A stretch of 64,000 bases of DNA from Lentilactobacillus curieae (lineage in GTDB: Bacteria; Bacillota; Bacilli; Lactobacillales; Lactobacillaceae): assembly GCF_000785105.2 (NCBI RefSeq), contig NZ_CP018906.1, forward strand, positions 372,001 to 436,000. The letters are read 5' to 3'. The position numbers and the translations under genes were made by a program. The notes below the pieces were generated by a model that did no database searches, was not told where the DNA came from, and was given only the letters and a program-made list of their open reading frames with translations. Position 1 is the stretch's first letter; each line of letters opens with the position of its first letter. This document shows, in pieces, positions 41,030 to 49,999 of the stretch.

Positions 41030-41878
41030 ATGTCATTAACTGATACTTACACTTTATATAACGGAGTGAAAATTCATCAAGTTGGTTTTGGTACTTGGCA
41101 ATCAGCTGACGGTGATGAAGCCTACAAAGCTGTTAAGTGGGCTCTTGAAGCCGGCTACCGCCATATCGATACCGCTGCCGCATACGGTAACGAAGAAAGT
41201 GTTGGTAAAGCGATCAAAGACAGTGGAATTCCACGTGAAGAGCTCTTTATCACCACAAAACTATGGAATGAAGATCATGGGTACGAATCAACCAAAGAGG
41301 CCTTTGGCAAGTCCCTAGAAAAGCTTGGCCTCGACTACGTTGACCTTTACTTGATTCACTGGGCCAACCCAGTTAAGTTCCGTGACAACTGGAAAGAAGC
41401 AAATGCCGGTAGTTGGAAAGCATTTGAAGAATTCTACGAAAATGGCACCGCAAAGGCCATCGGAGTATCTAACTTCCGACCAAAACATTTAGATGCCCTA
41501 TTGGAAACTGCTAAAGTTAAGCCAATGGTTAACCAAATGTTTATCAACCCTTCAGACATGCAACCAGGGGTTGTTGAATACAACAATGATCACGACATTT
41601 TGACAGAAGCGTACAGCCCACTTGGAACCGGTGCTATCTTCAAAATCCCAGAACTTAAGGAAATTGCTGACAAATATGGTAAGTCACCTGCCCAAGTTGT
41701 TTTACGCTGGTCACTGCAACATGGCTTCTTGCCACTACCAAAGTCAGTTCACGAGGAGTACATCAAAGCCAACACTGAGATTTTTGACTTTGAATTAAGC
41801 GAAGAAGACGTGAAGACAATTGATAGTTTCCACGGTAAGGCTGGGTTGGCAACGGATCCGGATACGACGGACTTCTAA
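41030..41878 (+). CDS. Aldo/keto reductase, 2,5-diketogluconate reductase-like
   Basis: A 282-residue NADPH-dependent reductase of the AKR5 type. The catalytic Asp/Tyr lie in DTAAAYGNEESVG, the catalytic Lys in FITTKLW, and His in LYLIHW. Cofactor residues are in GVSNFRPKHL and the C-terminal LPKSVHEEYIKANTEIFDF. The reduced carbonyl substrate is not predictable. AAGGAGG precedes ATG 41030. The 3' end overlaps the convergent TraX-like gene by 84 bases, and no terminator lies between them. Confidence 0.9.
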   Translation: MSLTDTYTLYNGVKIHQVGFGTWQSADGDEAYKAVKWALEAGYRHIDTAAAYGNEESVGKAIKDSGIPREELFITTKLWNEDHGYESTKEAFGKSLEKLGLDYVDLYLIHWANPVKFRDNWKEANAGSWKAFEEFYENGTAKAIGVSNFRPKHLDALLETAKVKPMVNQMFINPSDMQPGVVEYNNDHDILTEAYSPLGTGAIFKIPELKEIADKYGKSPAQVVLRWSLQHGFLPLPKSVHEEYIKANTEIFDFELSEEDVKTIDSFHGKAGLATDPDTTDF

Positions 41879-42616
41879 TCTAATATAGAAGCAACTAAAT
41901 AATAAAGCTACACTAATTAAAAATAGCCAAATGTGCACTGGATAGAACACGTAGAAGAAATTCCGCATGCTCTTTCCCTTTTGGCCGTTGTACATCGACA
42001 AAATCACGATTGAGAATACCAACATCCATTCCGTGTTGGTGGTAAATGCATGACTTGGATCCATCAAAAAGATGGCTACAGCTACAGCCGAAATCCCAAT
42101 CATTTGCCACGAACGCTTCTTCCTCAACAAGTACAGCAATGGGGCAACATATAGGAGTACGCCACCTTCTGCCATAGTTACACTTGGGAAGATAAACAGA
42201 ACGCTAACTAATTTAGGAAGAGCTGCGAACAAACTCATCTGAACAACTGACCAAACGATTGGGATAAGGATAATCCCAATCCCCTTAGCTATTTGTACAC
42301 CCGAGTGTTGCTTAATTCCATCCTCTATAAAGCTAATTCCATACATCGTGAAAACACCTAAAAACAGGGTTCCAAAGATATTATTTAATAATGCAAAATC
42401 ACCGATACTAAAGAAATGCTGAACAATTGCTGTACCAATATTCATAATCCAGAATCCAATCAGCAAGCGCATCATGTATCGAAGTCGATCATGTGTATGG
42501 ATAAATCCTTCCACACTAATAAACATAAAAATTACAGCAACCGGCCGACCAATCCAATCAACCCAACCAGGAACAACTGGTTCAAACATTTCGTGGACGT
42601 GATCAATAAACATCAT
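41795..42616 (-). CDS. TraX family membrane protein
   Basis: A polytopic membrane protein, 273 residues from the first ATG, with FIDHVHEMF near the N-terminus, RPVAVIFMFISVEGFIHTHDR, YMMRLLIGFW and FYPVHIWL near the C-terminus, matching the TraX/acyltransferase-like family. The frame extends upstream (RGLTNFDIKVIGIIMM, family-typical) to ATT codons at 42680-42685 behind AAAAAGGGGGA (42691-42695), so the real start is probably upstream at a non-ATG codon. The last ~28 residues are antisense to the aldo/keto reductase and look non-native, as if the original stop was lost. Confidence 0.75.
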   Translation of the reverse strand: MMFIDHVHEMFEPVVPGWVDWIGRPVAVIFMFISVEGFIHTHDRLRYMMRLLIGFWIMNIGTAIVQHFFSIGDFALLNNIFGTLFLGVFTMYGISFIEDGIKQHSGVQIAKGIGIILIPIVWSVVQMSLFAALPKLVSVLFIFPSVTMAEGGVLLYVAPLLYLLRKKRSWQMIGISAVAVAIFLMDPSHAFTTNTEWMLVFSIVILSMYNGQKGKSMRNFFYVFYPVHIWLFLISVALLFSCFYIRLEVRRIRIRCQPSLTVETINCLHVFFA

Positions 42617-42926
42617 AATAATTCCAATTACTTTGATGTCAAAGTTAGTTAAACCACGCCACTTTCTTTGTGCGGTTTCAATAATAAACTCCCCCTTTTT
42701 GCTTTTTGACCATTGTAATTATTGCGGATGTGACAACGGTTGTCCACAAGTTGCACACTAGCTTTAACAAAAGGTAATAAATTTAAAAAAGAGGTAACCA
42801 ACAGATTCAAAAAAGAATAATACTCAGTTAAGAGATAGTTAAGAATTCAAAAATAGATAGTTAAATTTCAGGTGTTAATCTCTTAGCGTAGTCAAAAAGG
42901 TAATGCAATTTGAGGAGGAATTTATT

Positions 42927-43847
42927 ATGAAGAACATGAAGAAATTATTAACAATCAGCGCAGTTTCACTTTCAGGATTAGTTGGTTTAGCAATCGCAGG
43001 TAACAACAATGTTGCTAAAGCTGCTCCATCATTTCCAACTTACAAGGGAATTGCCCACGACGCTTTGGATCCCATGGGTTCAGTAAACTATACATCTAAT
43101 AAAGACTTCAACATCGCTGATGGCATGTCAGGTGCTGGTTACTATTCAGGAGGAACTAAGTACCTCGGTCCTAGGAACGGTAAGAGTGCTGCGGCAGCTA
43201 TTTCAACAATTCAAGTAAAGGTTTCTGATAGTAAAAAAGGTAAGGTCTTTAAAATTAAGACCATTAAACCAAGCATGAGCACCATGAAACAGCCAGCAGT
43301 TGGCCCTCGTTTAGACACAGTTCCTAACCTGAGCTTCAATGGTTTAAGTAAGATGAAATTATCTAAGATGGCACAATCGGTTGGTTTAATGGGTTACTCA
43401 GTCAACAAAGGAATGAGCGCAGGCAAGATGGCCTTTGACGGTAACTCAATGGGAGCAATCAAAGTCAACGCCAAGCGGATGGACACTAACAAGGGATACC
43501 GCCTCTTCGCATCCCTTTCAGCACTGAAGAATGCCCAAGGCAAGACCCTTTCAAAGGCTAGACTAACAATCAATACTAAGAGTGCTAAAGGTGCCATGGG
43601 TTCAGTAGCTAAGCTATACTCAAGCACAGGCAAGGCTAATACATTATTAACTGCTAAAGCCGGTGCTAAGGGTGAAGCAATGGTCAAGCTTGGCAAAGGT
43701 GACGTTAAGTTATTAGTTGCTAAAGCTAAGAACGTCAAAGCTGGCACTTACCAAGCAAACTTGGTATTTACCCTTGCTAACAGTGCAAGCGCCTCAGCAA
43801 GCAAAGCTAACGCTAACGCAATGAGAACTCCAAGCGACTTGAGCTAA
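42927..43847 (+). CDS. Secreted WxL-like surface protein without the WxL tryptophan
   Basis: A 306-residue protein from ATG 42927 (GAGGAGG upstream). A signal peptide ends in NNVAKAAPS. The C-terminal ~180 residues follow the layout of WxL wall-binding domains: a hydrophobic/Met-rich start, GYRLFASLSALKNAQGKTL, and the final strand AGTYQANLVFTLANS, where WxL proteins normally have LTWTL. It is unusually rich in Met, Lys and Ala. WxL domains bind peptidoglycan non-covalently; this is a diverged or decayed member by inference. It is followed by a terminator and then a truncated response-regulator gene. Confidence 0.65.
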   Translation: MKNMKKLLTISAVSLSGLVGLAIAGNNNVAKAAPSFPTYKGIAHDALDPMGSVNYTSNKDFNIADGMSGAGYYSGGTKYLGPRNGKSAAAAISTIQVKVSDSKKGKVFKIKTIKPSMSTMKQPAVGPRLDTVPNLSFNGLSKMKLSKMAQSVGLMGYSVNKGMSAGKMAFDGNSMGAIKVNAKRMDTNKGYRLFASLSALKNAQGKTLSKARLTINTKSAKGAMGSVAKLYSSTGKANTLLTAKAGAKGEAMVKLGKGDVKLLVAKAKNVKAGTYQANLVFTLANSASASASKANANAMRTPSDLS

Positions 43848-43865
43848 ATTTTATGTAATTTAGAT

Positions 43866-43911
43866 AAAGCGAAGCTATACTTAAATCACAAGTATGGGTT
43901 CGCTTTTTTTA
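43866..43911 (+). terminator. Terminator of the WxL-like gene
   Basis: AAAGCGAA...ATACTT pairs with AAGTAT...TTCGCTTT followed by a T7 run. It is 18 bases after the stop. Confidence 0.8.
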
Positions 43912-43924
43912 GGAGGTGAGATGA

Positions 43925-44125
43925 ATGAGCGCAACTATTTTACTAGTCGATGACGAACCATCAATTACCGATATCAATAGCAAGTATCTTGAACGAGCTG
44001 GATACAACGTTCATATTGCCGCCAACGGAATTGAAGCCTTGGAATGGCTAGATGATCATACCGCTGATTTAATCGCCACGGTGATTAACATCCTTCACCT
44101 TGTAACGAAGAGCGCCATTTGCTGA
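43925..44125 (+). pseudogene. Truncated response regulator receiver domain
   Basis: Starts with ATG 43925 after AGGAGG and reads MSATILLVDDEPSITDINS...YNVHIAANGIEALEWL...ADLIAT, a typical receiver N-terminus with the acidic pocket DDE. It then changes to unrelated residues and stops at 44125. The break lies just before the expected phosphoacceptor Asp (about residue 53). The DNA after about 44079 is the antisense of the neighbouring surface gene, so a deletion joined the two genes. The output domain and any partner kinase are missing. Confidence 0.85.
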
Positions 44126-45416
44126 CTTTGCGTAATCAATAACCTTAAACATTGGTCTGTTTACACGCTTATATTGCTTGTAGTAAGAAACTCTACTTGC
44201 GGTACTGAAAGTAGGTGTCTTGTACATATAAATTGGTCCAACTGAGTAAACAACTTGGCCAATAACTGGAGCATTTTCACCCGCGGTTGGAACTACCGTA
44301 GTCCCTGGTGTTGTACTTGGTTGGCTTGGTGCAGGCTTCTGTGGTTGAGTAACTGTGCCAGTTGCTTGAGTTGGTTTGGCTGGAGCTTGGGAAACGACGA
44401 GACGAACGGTTTTATCTTTGTATCCTTTGGCTTTCAAAGTTACATAATGGATACCTTGCTCGCTATAAGACTTACCCGTCATATCTTGCTTACCGTCCCA
44501 AATACTGATATTTTGATCACCAGCACCCGCCTTAAATACATCAGGAGTGACAGCAGTTCCAGTGTAGATTGAGGCGTCAGAAGCTGTCATGTCTTGGTCT
44601 ACATATCTAAAGTAGAAGTCGTGTAAATTTGTATAATCATTGCCTTCACTATAACGAATAATGGCATCTGTGCCGTCTGGAACACTAGTTACCCCACTCT
44701 TAGGAGATAATTTTGCTATTTCATTATTAACAGAAAAATCAAAGTAATCGTTCGGTTCTTGTTGATAGGTAATGAATGCTCCACCTTGATCTACATTCTT
44801 AACCATCCTTACTTTAATTCCTTTAGTGAAACTATTCGTCGGAATCTTTACCGGATTATCTATAGAGTTTCCGTTGAAAGCAGTAAATGACTTGCCACCA
44901 TCAATTGAATACTCAAAGTTTAAATCAGGATCAAAGAATTGAAAGTTTAGATTACCAACATGCTTATTGTTTACAAAGTAGTTCACAGTAAAAATATAAT
45001 TAGCCTTTTTGAATGCTGGAGAATCAACAAGGGGATAAATAGGATTATTAGGAAGCAGCAGTGGTAAGGAAGTAAATGACTTACTACCCTCATCGATTGC
45101 AAGTGAACCTCCCTGATATCCTTTTCCAGATTCAGGAATTTGATTGATTGAAATCCGATTTCCATTGATGCCCTTAGTTGACATTCCTGGTAGTGGTACT
45201 TTAATTGCAGTATTTTTATCGTCTTTGCCAACAAGATGGATGATATCATTTTGCTGAGTTCCATTAATTAAATAATGAAATGAGACATCTGGCAATTTGT
45301 TATCATCTGTTTTATTTTCAGTGCCATCAGCCGCACTCGCCTTCATTCTCCCAAGCAAAATCGCTAAAACTGCGACAGAAATAAATAATAAAATCTTCTT
45401 ATTAATTGCTCTTCAT
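44069..45416 (-). pseudogene. DUF5776-type surface protein, frameshifted at the signal peptide and cut at the 3' end
   Basis: GGGAGGAATTTT precedes ATG 45416, but the codons read MKSN then TAA. Removing one T near 45402-45407 gives MKSNNKKILLFISVAVLAILLG, a normal signal peptide that runs in frame into the long ORF. The mature part has a ~300-residue adhesin-like region and the same C-terminal module as the 1-2748 protein (VYSVGPIYMYKT, RVNRPMFKVIDYAKSANGALRYKVKDVNH). It ends abruptly after DVNH with HRGD from response-regulator DNA. Both ends are therefore damaged. Confidence 0.8.
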
Positions 45417-45485
45417 AAAATTCCTCCCTCAGTGGTTACATCACACTATTATAGTATCACGACTGTAACCAAAATGTAATGGGCA

Positions 45486-45499
45486 TGTAAACGTTTACG
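45486..45499. promoter_or_regulatory. cre-like site TGTAAACGTTTACG
   Basis: Matches the cre consensus at 13 of 14 positions. It lies 70 bases upstream of the surface-gene ATG (45416) and 83 bases before the RlmCD start, so it could act on either. Confidence 0.5.
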
Positions 45500-45581
45500 G
45501 TAAGATAACGTCACATTTTCTTCACAAATATGTGTTATCGTACCCTCATACTGTTTTCGATTTTATATTAAGGAAGATTTA

Positions 45582-46982
45582 ATGAATAACTACAATCAAA
45601 ATTTTTACGAAGAGGATGACGTTCGCGTTGATCCTGGTCAGCAATTCAACATCAAAATCAAGCATCTCGGTATTAACGGAGAAGGAATCGGCTATTACCA
45701 ACACAAACTAGTTTTTGTGCCTGGTGCCCTCCCAACCGAAACCGTGACCGTCGAGGTTCAAAATGACCTCAAGAATTTCATTCGGGCTAGTTTAGTTAAA
45801 GTACTAGAAACTAGTGCAGAACGGATCGACCCTGTTGATGAATACGCCAATAATGTTGGTGGTTTTGAACTAGAAAATCTATCATATGACGCTCAACTTA
45901 AATTTAAGCACGACATCATTGGTGAGACACTAGAGAAGTTCCAACCTGAAGGTTACAAGAAGTACAAACTTCTTCCTACAATTGGGATGGAAAATCCCGT
46001 TGGCTACCGTAATAAAGCCACATTCCAAATTCGTGAGCAAGACGGCAAAGTCGTTGCAGGTTTGTACAAATCACGAAGTCATGAAGTGGTTGACTTACAA
46101 ACTTCAGCACTCCAACATCCATTGACTATGAAAATCATGCGGGCAATTGTCACGATGATTCAAGACTTAGGCATCCCCGTTTACAATGAGGAGCAAAACT
46201 CTGGAATCATCAAAACTGTCGTGGTTCGGGTAGCCGTTGCTACAAACGAGGCCCAAGTTACCTTCATTACCCAAAGTAAGAAGTTGCTGAAGAAACACCA
46301 GTTAATCGAACGGATTCACGAAGAACTTCCCGAAGTTGTCAGCATTGCTCAAAACGTAAACCCTGGCGAGACTTCCCTAGTATGGGGCGACGAGACCATG
46401 CTAATCGATGGCAAAAACACCATCACTGAGAAAATTGGTGACGTTCGTTTTGATTTATCCGTTAGAGCCTTCATGCAAGCTAACCCTTATATGATTCCAA
46501 TTCTATACGACGAAGCCTTTAAGGCGCTTAATCTCCGTTCTAAAGACCGAGTAGTCGATGCTTACTCAGGAGTTGGTACTATTGGGTTAACAATTGCCAA
46601 AGACGTCCGTGAAGTTCGCGGAATGGATACCATTCCAGAAGCTGTCGAAGACGCCAACGTCAATGCCATCAAAAATGGAATCATGAACGCCACTTATGAA
46701 GTCGGCAAAGCCGAAGAGCTACTACCAGCTTGGTTAGATGAAGGCTTTAAGCTAGACGCAATCATCGTTGATCCACCCCGAACTGGGTTGGATGATGCTT
46801 TGATCGACACAATTTTGGACACCGAACCTAAAAAGTTTGTCTACATTTCATGTAACCCTTCAACGCTAGCTCGTGATTTAGTTAAATTAACTGAGAAGTA
46901 CCGCGTTGAATACATTCAGTCAGTTGATTTGCTTCCACAGACCGCCAGAATTGAATGTGTTGTTAAATTTATTAAGAAGTAA
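45582..46982 (+). CDS. rlmCD: 23S rRNA (uracil-5-)-methyltransferase, RlmCD/TrmA family
   Basis: A 466-residue SAM-dependent RNA methyltransferase. The N-terminal TRAM domain (GINGEGIGYYQHKLVFVPGALP) is followed by a central RNA-binding part (PVGYRNKATFQIRE), the SAM motif VVDAYSGVGTIGL, VDPPRTGLD, and the catalytic Cys and Glu in YISCNPSTLARDL and ARIECV. The iron-sulfur cysteines of enterobacterial RlmD are absent, fitting the Gram-positive RlmCD type that modifies 23S uridines. RBS AAGGAAG precedes ATG 45582. A small membrane-protein gene follows 14 bases later. Confidence 0.9.
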   Translation: MNNYNQNFYEEDDVRVDPGQQFNIKIKHLGINGEGIGYYQHKLVFVPGALPTETVTVEVQNDLKNFIRASLVKVLETSAERIDPVDEYANNVGGFELENLSYDAQLKFKHDIIGETLEKFQPEGYKKYKLLPTIGMENPVGYRNKATFQIREQDGKVVAGLYKSRSHEVVDLQTSALQHPLTMKIMRAIVTMIQDLGIPVYNEEQNSGIIKTVVVRVAVATNEAQVTFITQSKKLLKKHQLIERIHEELPEVVSIAQNVNPGETSLVWGDETMLIDGKNTITEKIGDVRFDLSVRAFMQANPYMIPILYDEAFKALNLRSKDRVVDAYSGVGTIGLTIAKDVREVRGMDTIPEAVEDANVNAIKNGIMNATYEVGKAEELLPAWLDEGFKLDAIIVDPPRTGLDDALIDTILDTEPKKFVYISCNPSTLARDLVKLTEKYRVEYIQSVDLLPQTARIECVVKFIKK

Positions 46983-46996
46983 AAGGAAGAGTGTAA

Positions 46997-47413
46997 ATGC
47001 AAAATCCGTTTGGAAATGGAAATAACGATGATGATGATAAGAATCTGATTCCAATTCCCCCTAACTATGCAACAATCGTTAAGCCAGAGACTGGGGAGAT
47101 TCGGATTGCTAAGGTGGGCTTTTCGTTTACGAGTTTCTTCTTTGACGTTTTGCCATCAATCTTTAGAGCAGATTGGTACAACTTACTATGTATGGTACTA
47201 GTCCAGATAATCGTATCCCTCGGGGTAGTAATGTGGTCACCAGTACCAGCAGTCCAACTTGAAACTGTTTTGAACTGGGCTTTTGGAATCCTCTGGGGAT
47301 TTCTCTACAACATGATGTACTTTAAACACAAGTTTAATCAAGGTTATGTCCCTGCAGATGAACGTTCAAAAGAACTACTCATCGAAGCTAAATATCTCAA
47401 TCCAAATAAATAA
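46997..47413 (+). CDS. Small membrane protein, DUF2628-like
   Basis: A 138-residue protein starting 14 bases after rlmCD, so probably co-transcribed. The N-terminus is Asn/Asp-rich (GNGNNDDDDKN), followed by SFTSFFFDVLPSIFRADWYNLL, which resembles the DUF2628/HrgC type of small membrane protein. Two to three membrane segments follow and the tail is charged (PADERSKELLIEAKYLNPNK). No function is known. Confidence 0.7.
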   Translation: MQNPFGNGNNDDDDKNLIPIPPNYATIVKPETGEIRIAKVGFSFTSFFFDVLPSIFRADWYNLLCMVLVQIIVSLGVVMWSPVPAVQLETVLNWAFGILWGFLYNMMYFKHKFNQGYVPADERSKELLIEAKYLNPNK

Positions 47414-47436
47414 TGCGATAAATTGCGTAACAGAAA

Positions 47437-47482
47437 CAAAAAAGGTTTGTACCCCTACCGGAGTTACAAGCCTTTTCTTTTT
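47437..47482 (+). terminator. Terminator after the rlmCD operon
   Basis: AAAAGGTTTGTA and TACAAGCCTTTT arms with a T-run, starting 24 bases after the stop at 47413. Confidence 0.8.
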
Positions 47483-48000
47483 TATGTGTTATGCCTGATT
47501 GTGTTATGCCTGATTGTGTTTTCCACGGTATCTTGAAGCTAATGTCAAATCATTCATTCAAGTACTACCCCACGCATACCGTTTGATTTAACTTATTTAA
47601 TCGTCACACATGCCGAAATCCCCCGACCGGCTCATTTAGCTTTCATCCCCGATAACTAACTAATTAATCAGACACTTAAATCTACCATACCTATGAAATA
47701 TCGCAACTTTTAGACTTACTATTAGTAATAAAATTGACTATCATTATTCCTAAATCGGAATGTTCGTCTTTAAGAACCCTTGATGTAACACAAAGGTTAC
47801 ATTTCTGCGTATTTACATATTCACTGAAAAAAGTAATAAAAAAATCATCGTTTTCATACCGAAAAACCCGCATATCGGGGATTTTGGTCCTGACACTTTC
47901 TTATTGCTTTCATAAAATATGCATAATTAAAGCATGAAAATTGTTAAACGCTTGACATTTCCAAATTAAGTAAAACGGTTAATCTACACTCAACAAACAA
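47483..48000. other. Gene-free AT-rich gap
   Basis: About 520 bases between convergent operons. It begins with a tandem TGTGTTATGCCTGAT duplication (47484-47520). Short ORFs here (for example 47734-47937) have no ribosome site or recognisable protein pattern. No three-hairpin repeat is present, unlike four other convergent gaps. Confidence 0.5.
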
Positions 48001-48041
48001 AAAAACGTCACAATCATTTTCATGAAAGCAACGTTTTATAC

Positions 48042-49877
48042 TTATTCTTCATCAAACTTACTATATAAATCAGCAAAGTTTACAGTTCCCAAACCGGTAG
48101 CTTGGTTGTACAACTTACCTGGTTGACCCGTGTAGTAAAGATTGTTGTTGTCCTTGGCACTGTCTAACACATTAAACGGTGAATTGGATTGACCAGCAAA
48201 CCGATAGATTTGTGGGTTCCAGAATCCAATTGGTTGCGTTAACTTACTGTTAAGATCAGCACTTGCGGCAGCCATCTGTGGTGATGCAAAGCTAGTACCA
48301 CCAGCAACTATCCAAATCGTATGATTTCGATTTTGCTTTGTCTTGGTCGAAGAAACGACTGCATACCCAGTTTTGCCGTCAGAATTAGCAGACACATCTG
48401 GGAAGTTTCTACCAGAATGATTGCCAGTTTTAACCTTCGGATTCTTGTTGATCACATAACGGCCGTGTTTAAAGTCGAGTAGCTTAATTGCCCGATAGGT
48501 ACCGACACCAGAAATAGCTGATTGATACCCTGGAGTTGCGTTTAACAATGAGAATCCACCTCCACTTCCAGGGAAGTGGCCGACTTTAGTTTGTGACTCG
48601 CTGAGAGAATAGGTATCTCCCCAAGCTCGTTCTTGTTCAACATTGATTAACTTACCGTTGGAGACCTTAGTGTATGGTAATGTAGTTCCACCAACATCCG
48701 TTACGTAAGGAGACCCAGTTGGCAAATCATGATTTTCAGGTCCAATTGGGGCATTATATGGACCATAATCACCAGAGGCATTGAATACTGATATTCCTTG
48801 TAATGCCGCCTGCTTCAACAACTGATTGAATGCCTGGTTGTATTGCTTAATTGTTCCACTTTCACCAGGAGTGTATTTGATTCGTTCGTTACCAACCCCA
48901 AAACTCGTAGATAACTGGTTTACTTGATTATCTGAAATTGCGTGAGCAAACGTGGTGTAAAGCATTGCATTTCCCGTTGCCTGTTCATTTACAGTATCAC
49001 CGATGTAGACGTCCACGTTAGCATTAGGTGCCACTGAACTTGATTGTTCTACATCTAGCGAAACCTCTAGCTGATTCATGAAGCGGTTTTCAGACACATG
49101 CTTACTATAAAGCTTATCCATTTCCTTTTTCGATGAGTAAACATAGTGATTGTGAAGCCTGCTAATATCTCCCGGCAAACCGTTAGTCTTTAGATACTTC
49201 TTAACGTCAGCCTTGTTGTAATGGCCCAAAGCAATAAGTCCAACCGATTCTCCTGAACCGTCCCCTCCATTATTGATCAAGTGAGATAGTTTATAACGGT
49301 TGGTAAACTTCTGTGCCCCGTACTTTTTATAAAAGGTAGTTGAACCTCCATTTAAGCTTGGAGTCTCGCCAGTTTCAACAACTTTAGGTTGGACCTTACT
49401 CTTGGGCTTTGATTTAGCGGCCAAAACGCCAATTACAGTCAGTGTCTTAGAACTGAGTGACTTAGGTAACTTTGTCTTTACATAATGATATTCATGACTA
49501 GCTGAAGCACGTTTGGCATTGAATGCCTTGATCAGATTTTGGCGAGAGCCCTCAACTGTTAGTACAAGGTTTCCATCCAATGCTTTAGTTTTAAGGTGGT
49601 GCTTTTTAAAGTAGGATTTGAATTTACTGATGGTTTCCGAACTCTGACCATAGTCTTTAGAAAATTGGCTGGTCGAAAGGTATTGCCGATACGTTGGTGA
49701 GTTTGGGTCAACTGTATCGTTGACTGCACTAGTCATTTGACTTGCATTTTTAGCTTTTAAAACCACAGTGGCCGTGATTGGCTTAGCCGTTTTCTTGGCC
49801 GCAGAAGCTGGCGTACTTGATAGCCCAATGGCTAAAGGTGCGACCATTAGGGCTGTAATGAATAATTTTTTCCCCAT
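48042..49877 (-). CDS. Secreted S53 (sedolisin/kumamolisin) serine-carboxyl peptidase
   Basis: A 611-residue pre-pro-enzyme. The signal peptide is GKKLFITALMVAPLAIGL. The pro-kumamolisin domain spans ~40-170 (VDPNSPTYRQYLSTSQFSKDYG). The catalytic domain has Glu/Asp in NQLEVSLDVEQSS, the oxyanion Asp in FNASGDYG, and Ser in GGTSFASPQMA. A C-terminal Ca-binding region (VLDSAKDNNNLYY) completes it. Family members are acid-active endopeptidases, suiting an acid-producing lactobacillus. ATG 49877 follows GGGGGAT. Monocistronic. Confidence 0.9.
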   Translation of the reverse strand: MGKKLFITALMVAPLAIGLSSTPASAAKKTAKPITATVVLKAKNASQMTSAVNDTVDPNSPTYRQYLSTSQFSKDYGQSSETISKFKSYFKKHHLKTKALDGNLVLTVEGSRQNLIKAFNAKRASASHEYHYVKTKLPKSLSSKTLTVIGVLAAKSKPKSKVQPKVVETGETPSLNGGSTTFYKKYGAQKFTNRYKLSHLINNGGDGSGESVGLIALGHYNKADVKKYLKTNGLPGDISRLHNHYVYSSKKEMDKLYSKHVSENRFMNQLEVSLDVEQSSSVAPNANVDVYIGDTVNEQATGNAMLYTTFAHAISDNQVNQLSTSFGVGNERIKYTPGESGTIKQYNQAFNQLLKQAALQGISVFNASGDYGPYNAPIGPENHDLPTGSPYVTDVGGTTLPYTKVSNGKLINVEQERAWGDTYSLSESQTKVGHFPGSGGGFSLLNATPGYQSAISGVGTYRAIKLLDFKHGRYVINKNPKVKTGNHSGRNFPDVSANSDGKTGYAVVSSTKTKQNRNHTIWIVAGGTSFASPQMAAASADLNSKLTQPIGFWNPQIYRFAGQSNSPFNVLDSAKDNNNLYYTGQPGKLYNQATGLGTVNFADLYSKFDEE

Positions 49878-49971
49878 ATTAGTGTATCCCCCAAACAATT
49901 ATTTTAACTTGATTGTAGCATAGCACGTTGCTGGTAAAGAAAATTTCTAGCTTTATTTATTTGAAACCACA

Positions 49972-49996
49972 AAAAAAGCGCGGTCTCCCGCACTTA
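49972..49996 (-). terminator. Terminator of the flavodoxin gene
   Basis: On the minus strand AGTGCGG pairs with CCGCGCT around GAGA, followed by seven T, right after the stop at 50000. Confidence 0.8.
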
Positions 49997-49999
49997 ATC

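Noticed and set aside
47734-47937. 67-residue ORF in the 47.5-48.0 kb gap
   Set aside because: No ribosome site, unusual composition, no homology pattern I recognise.
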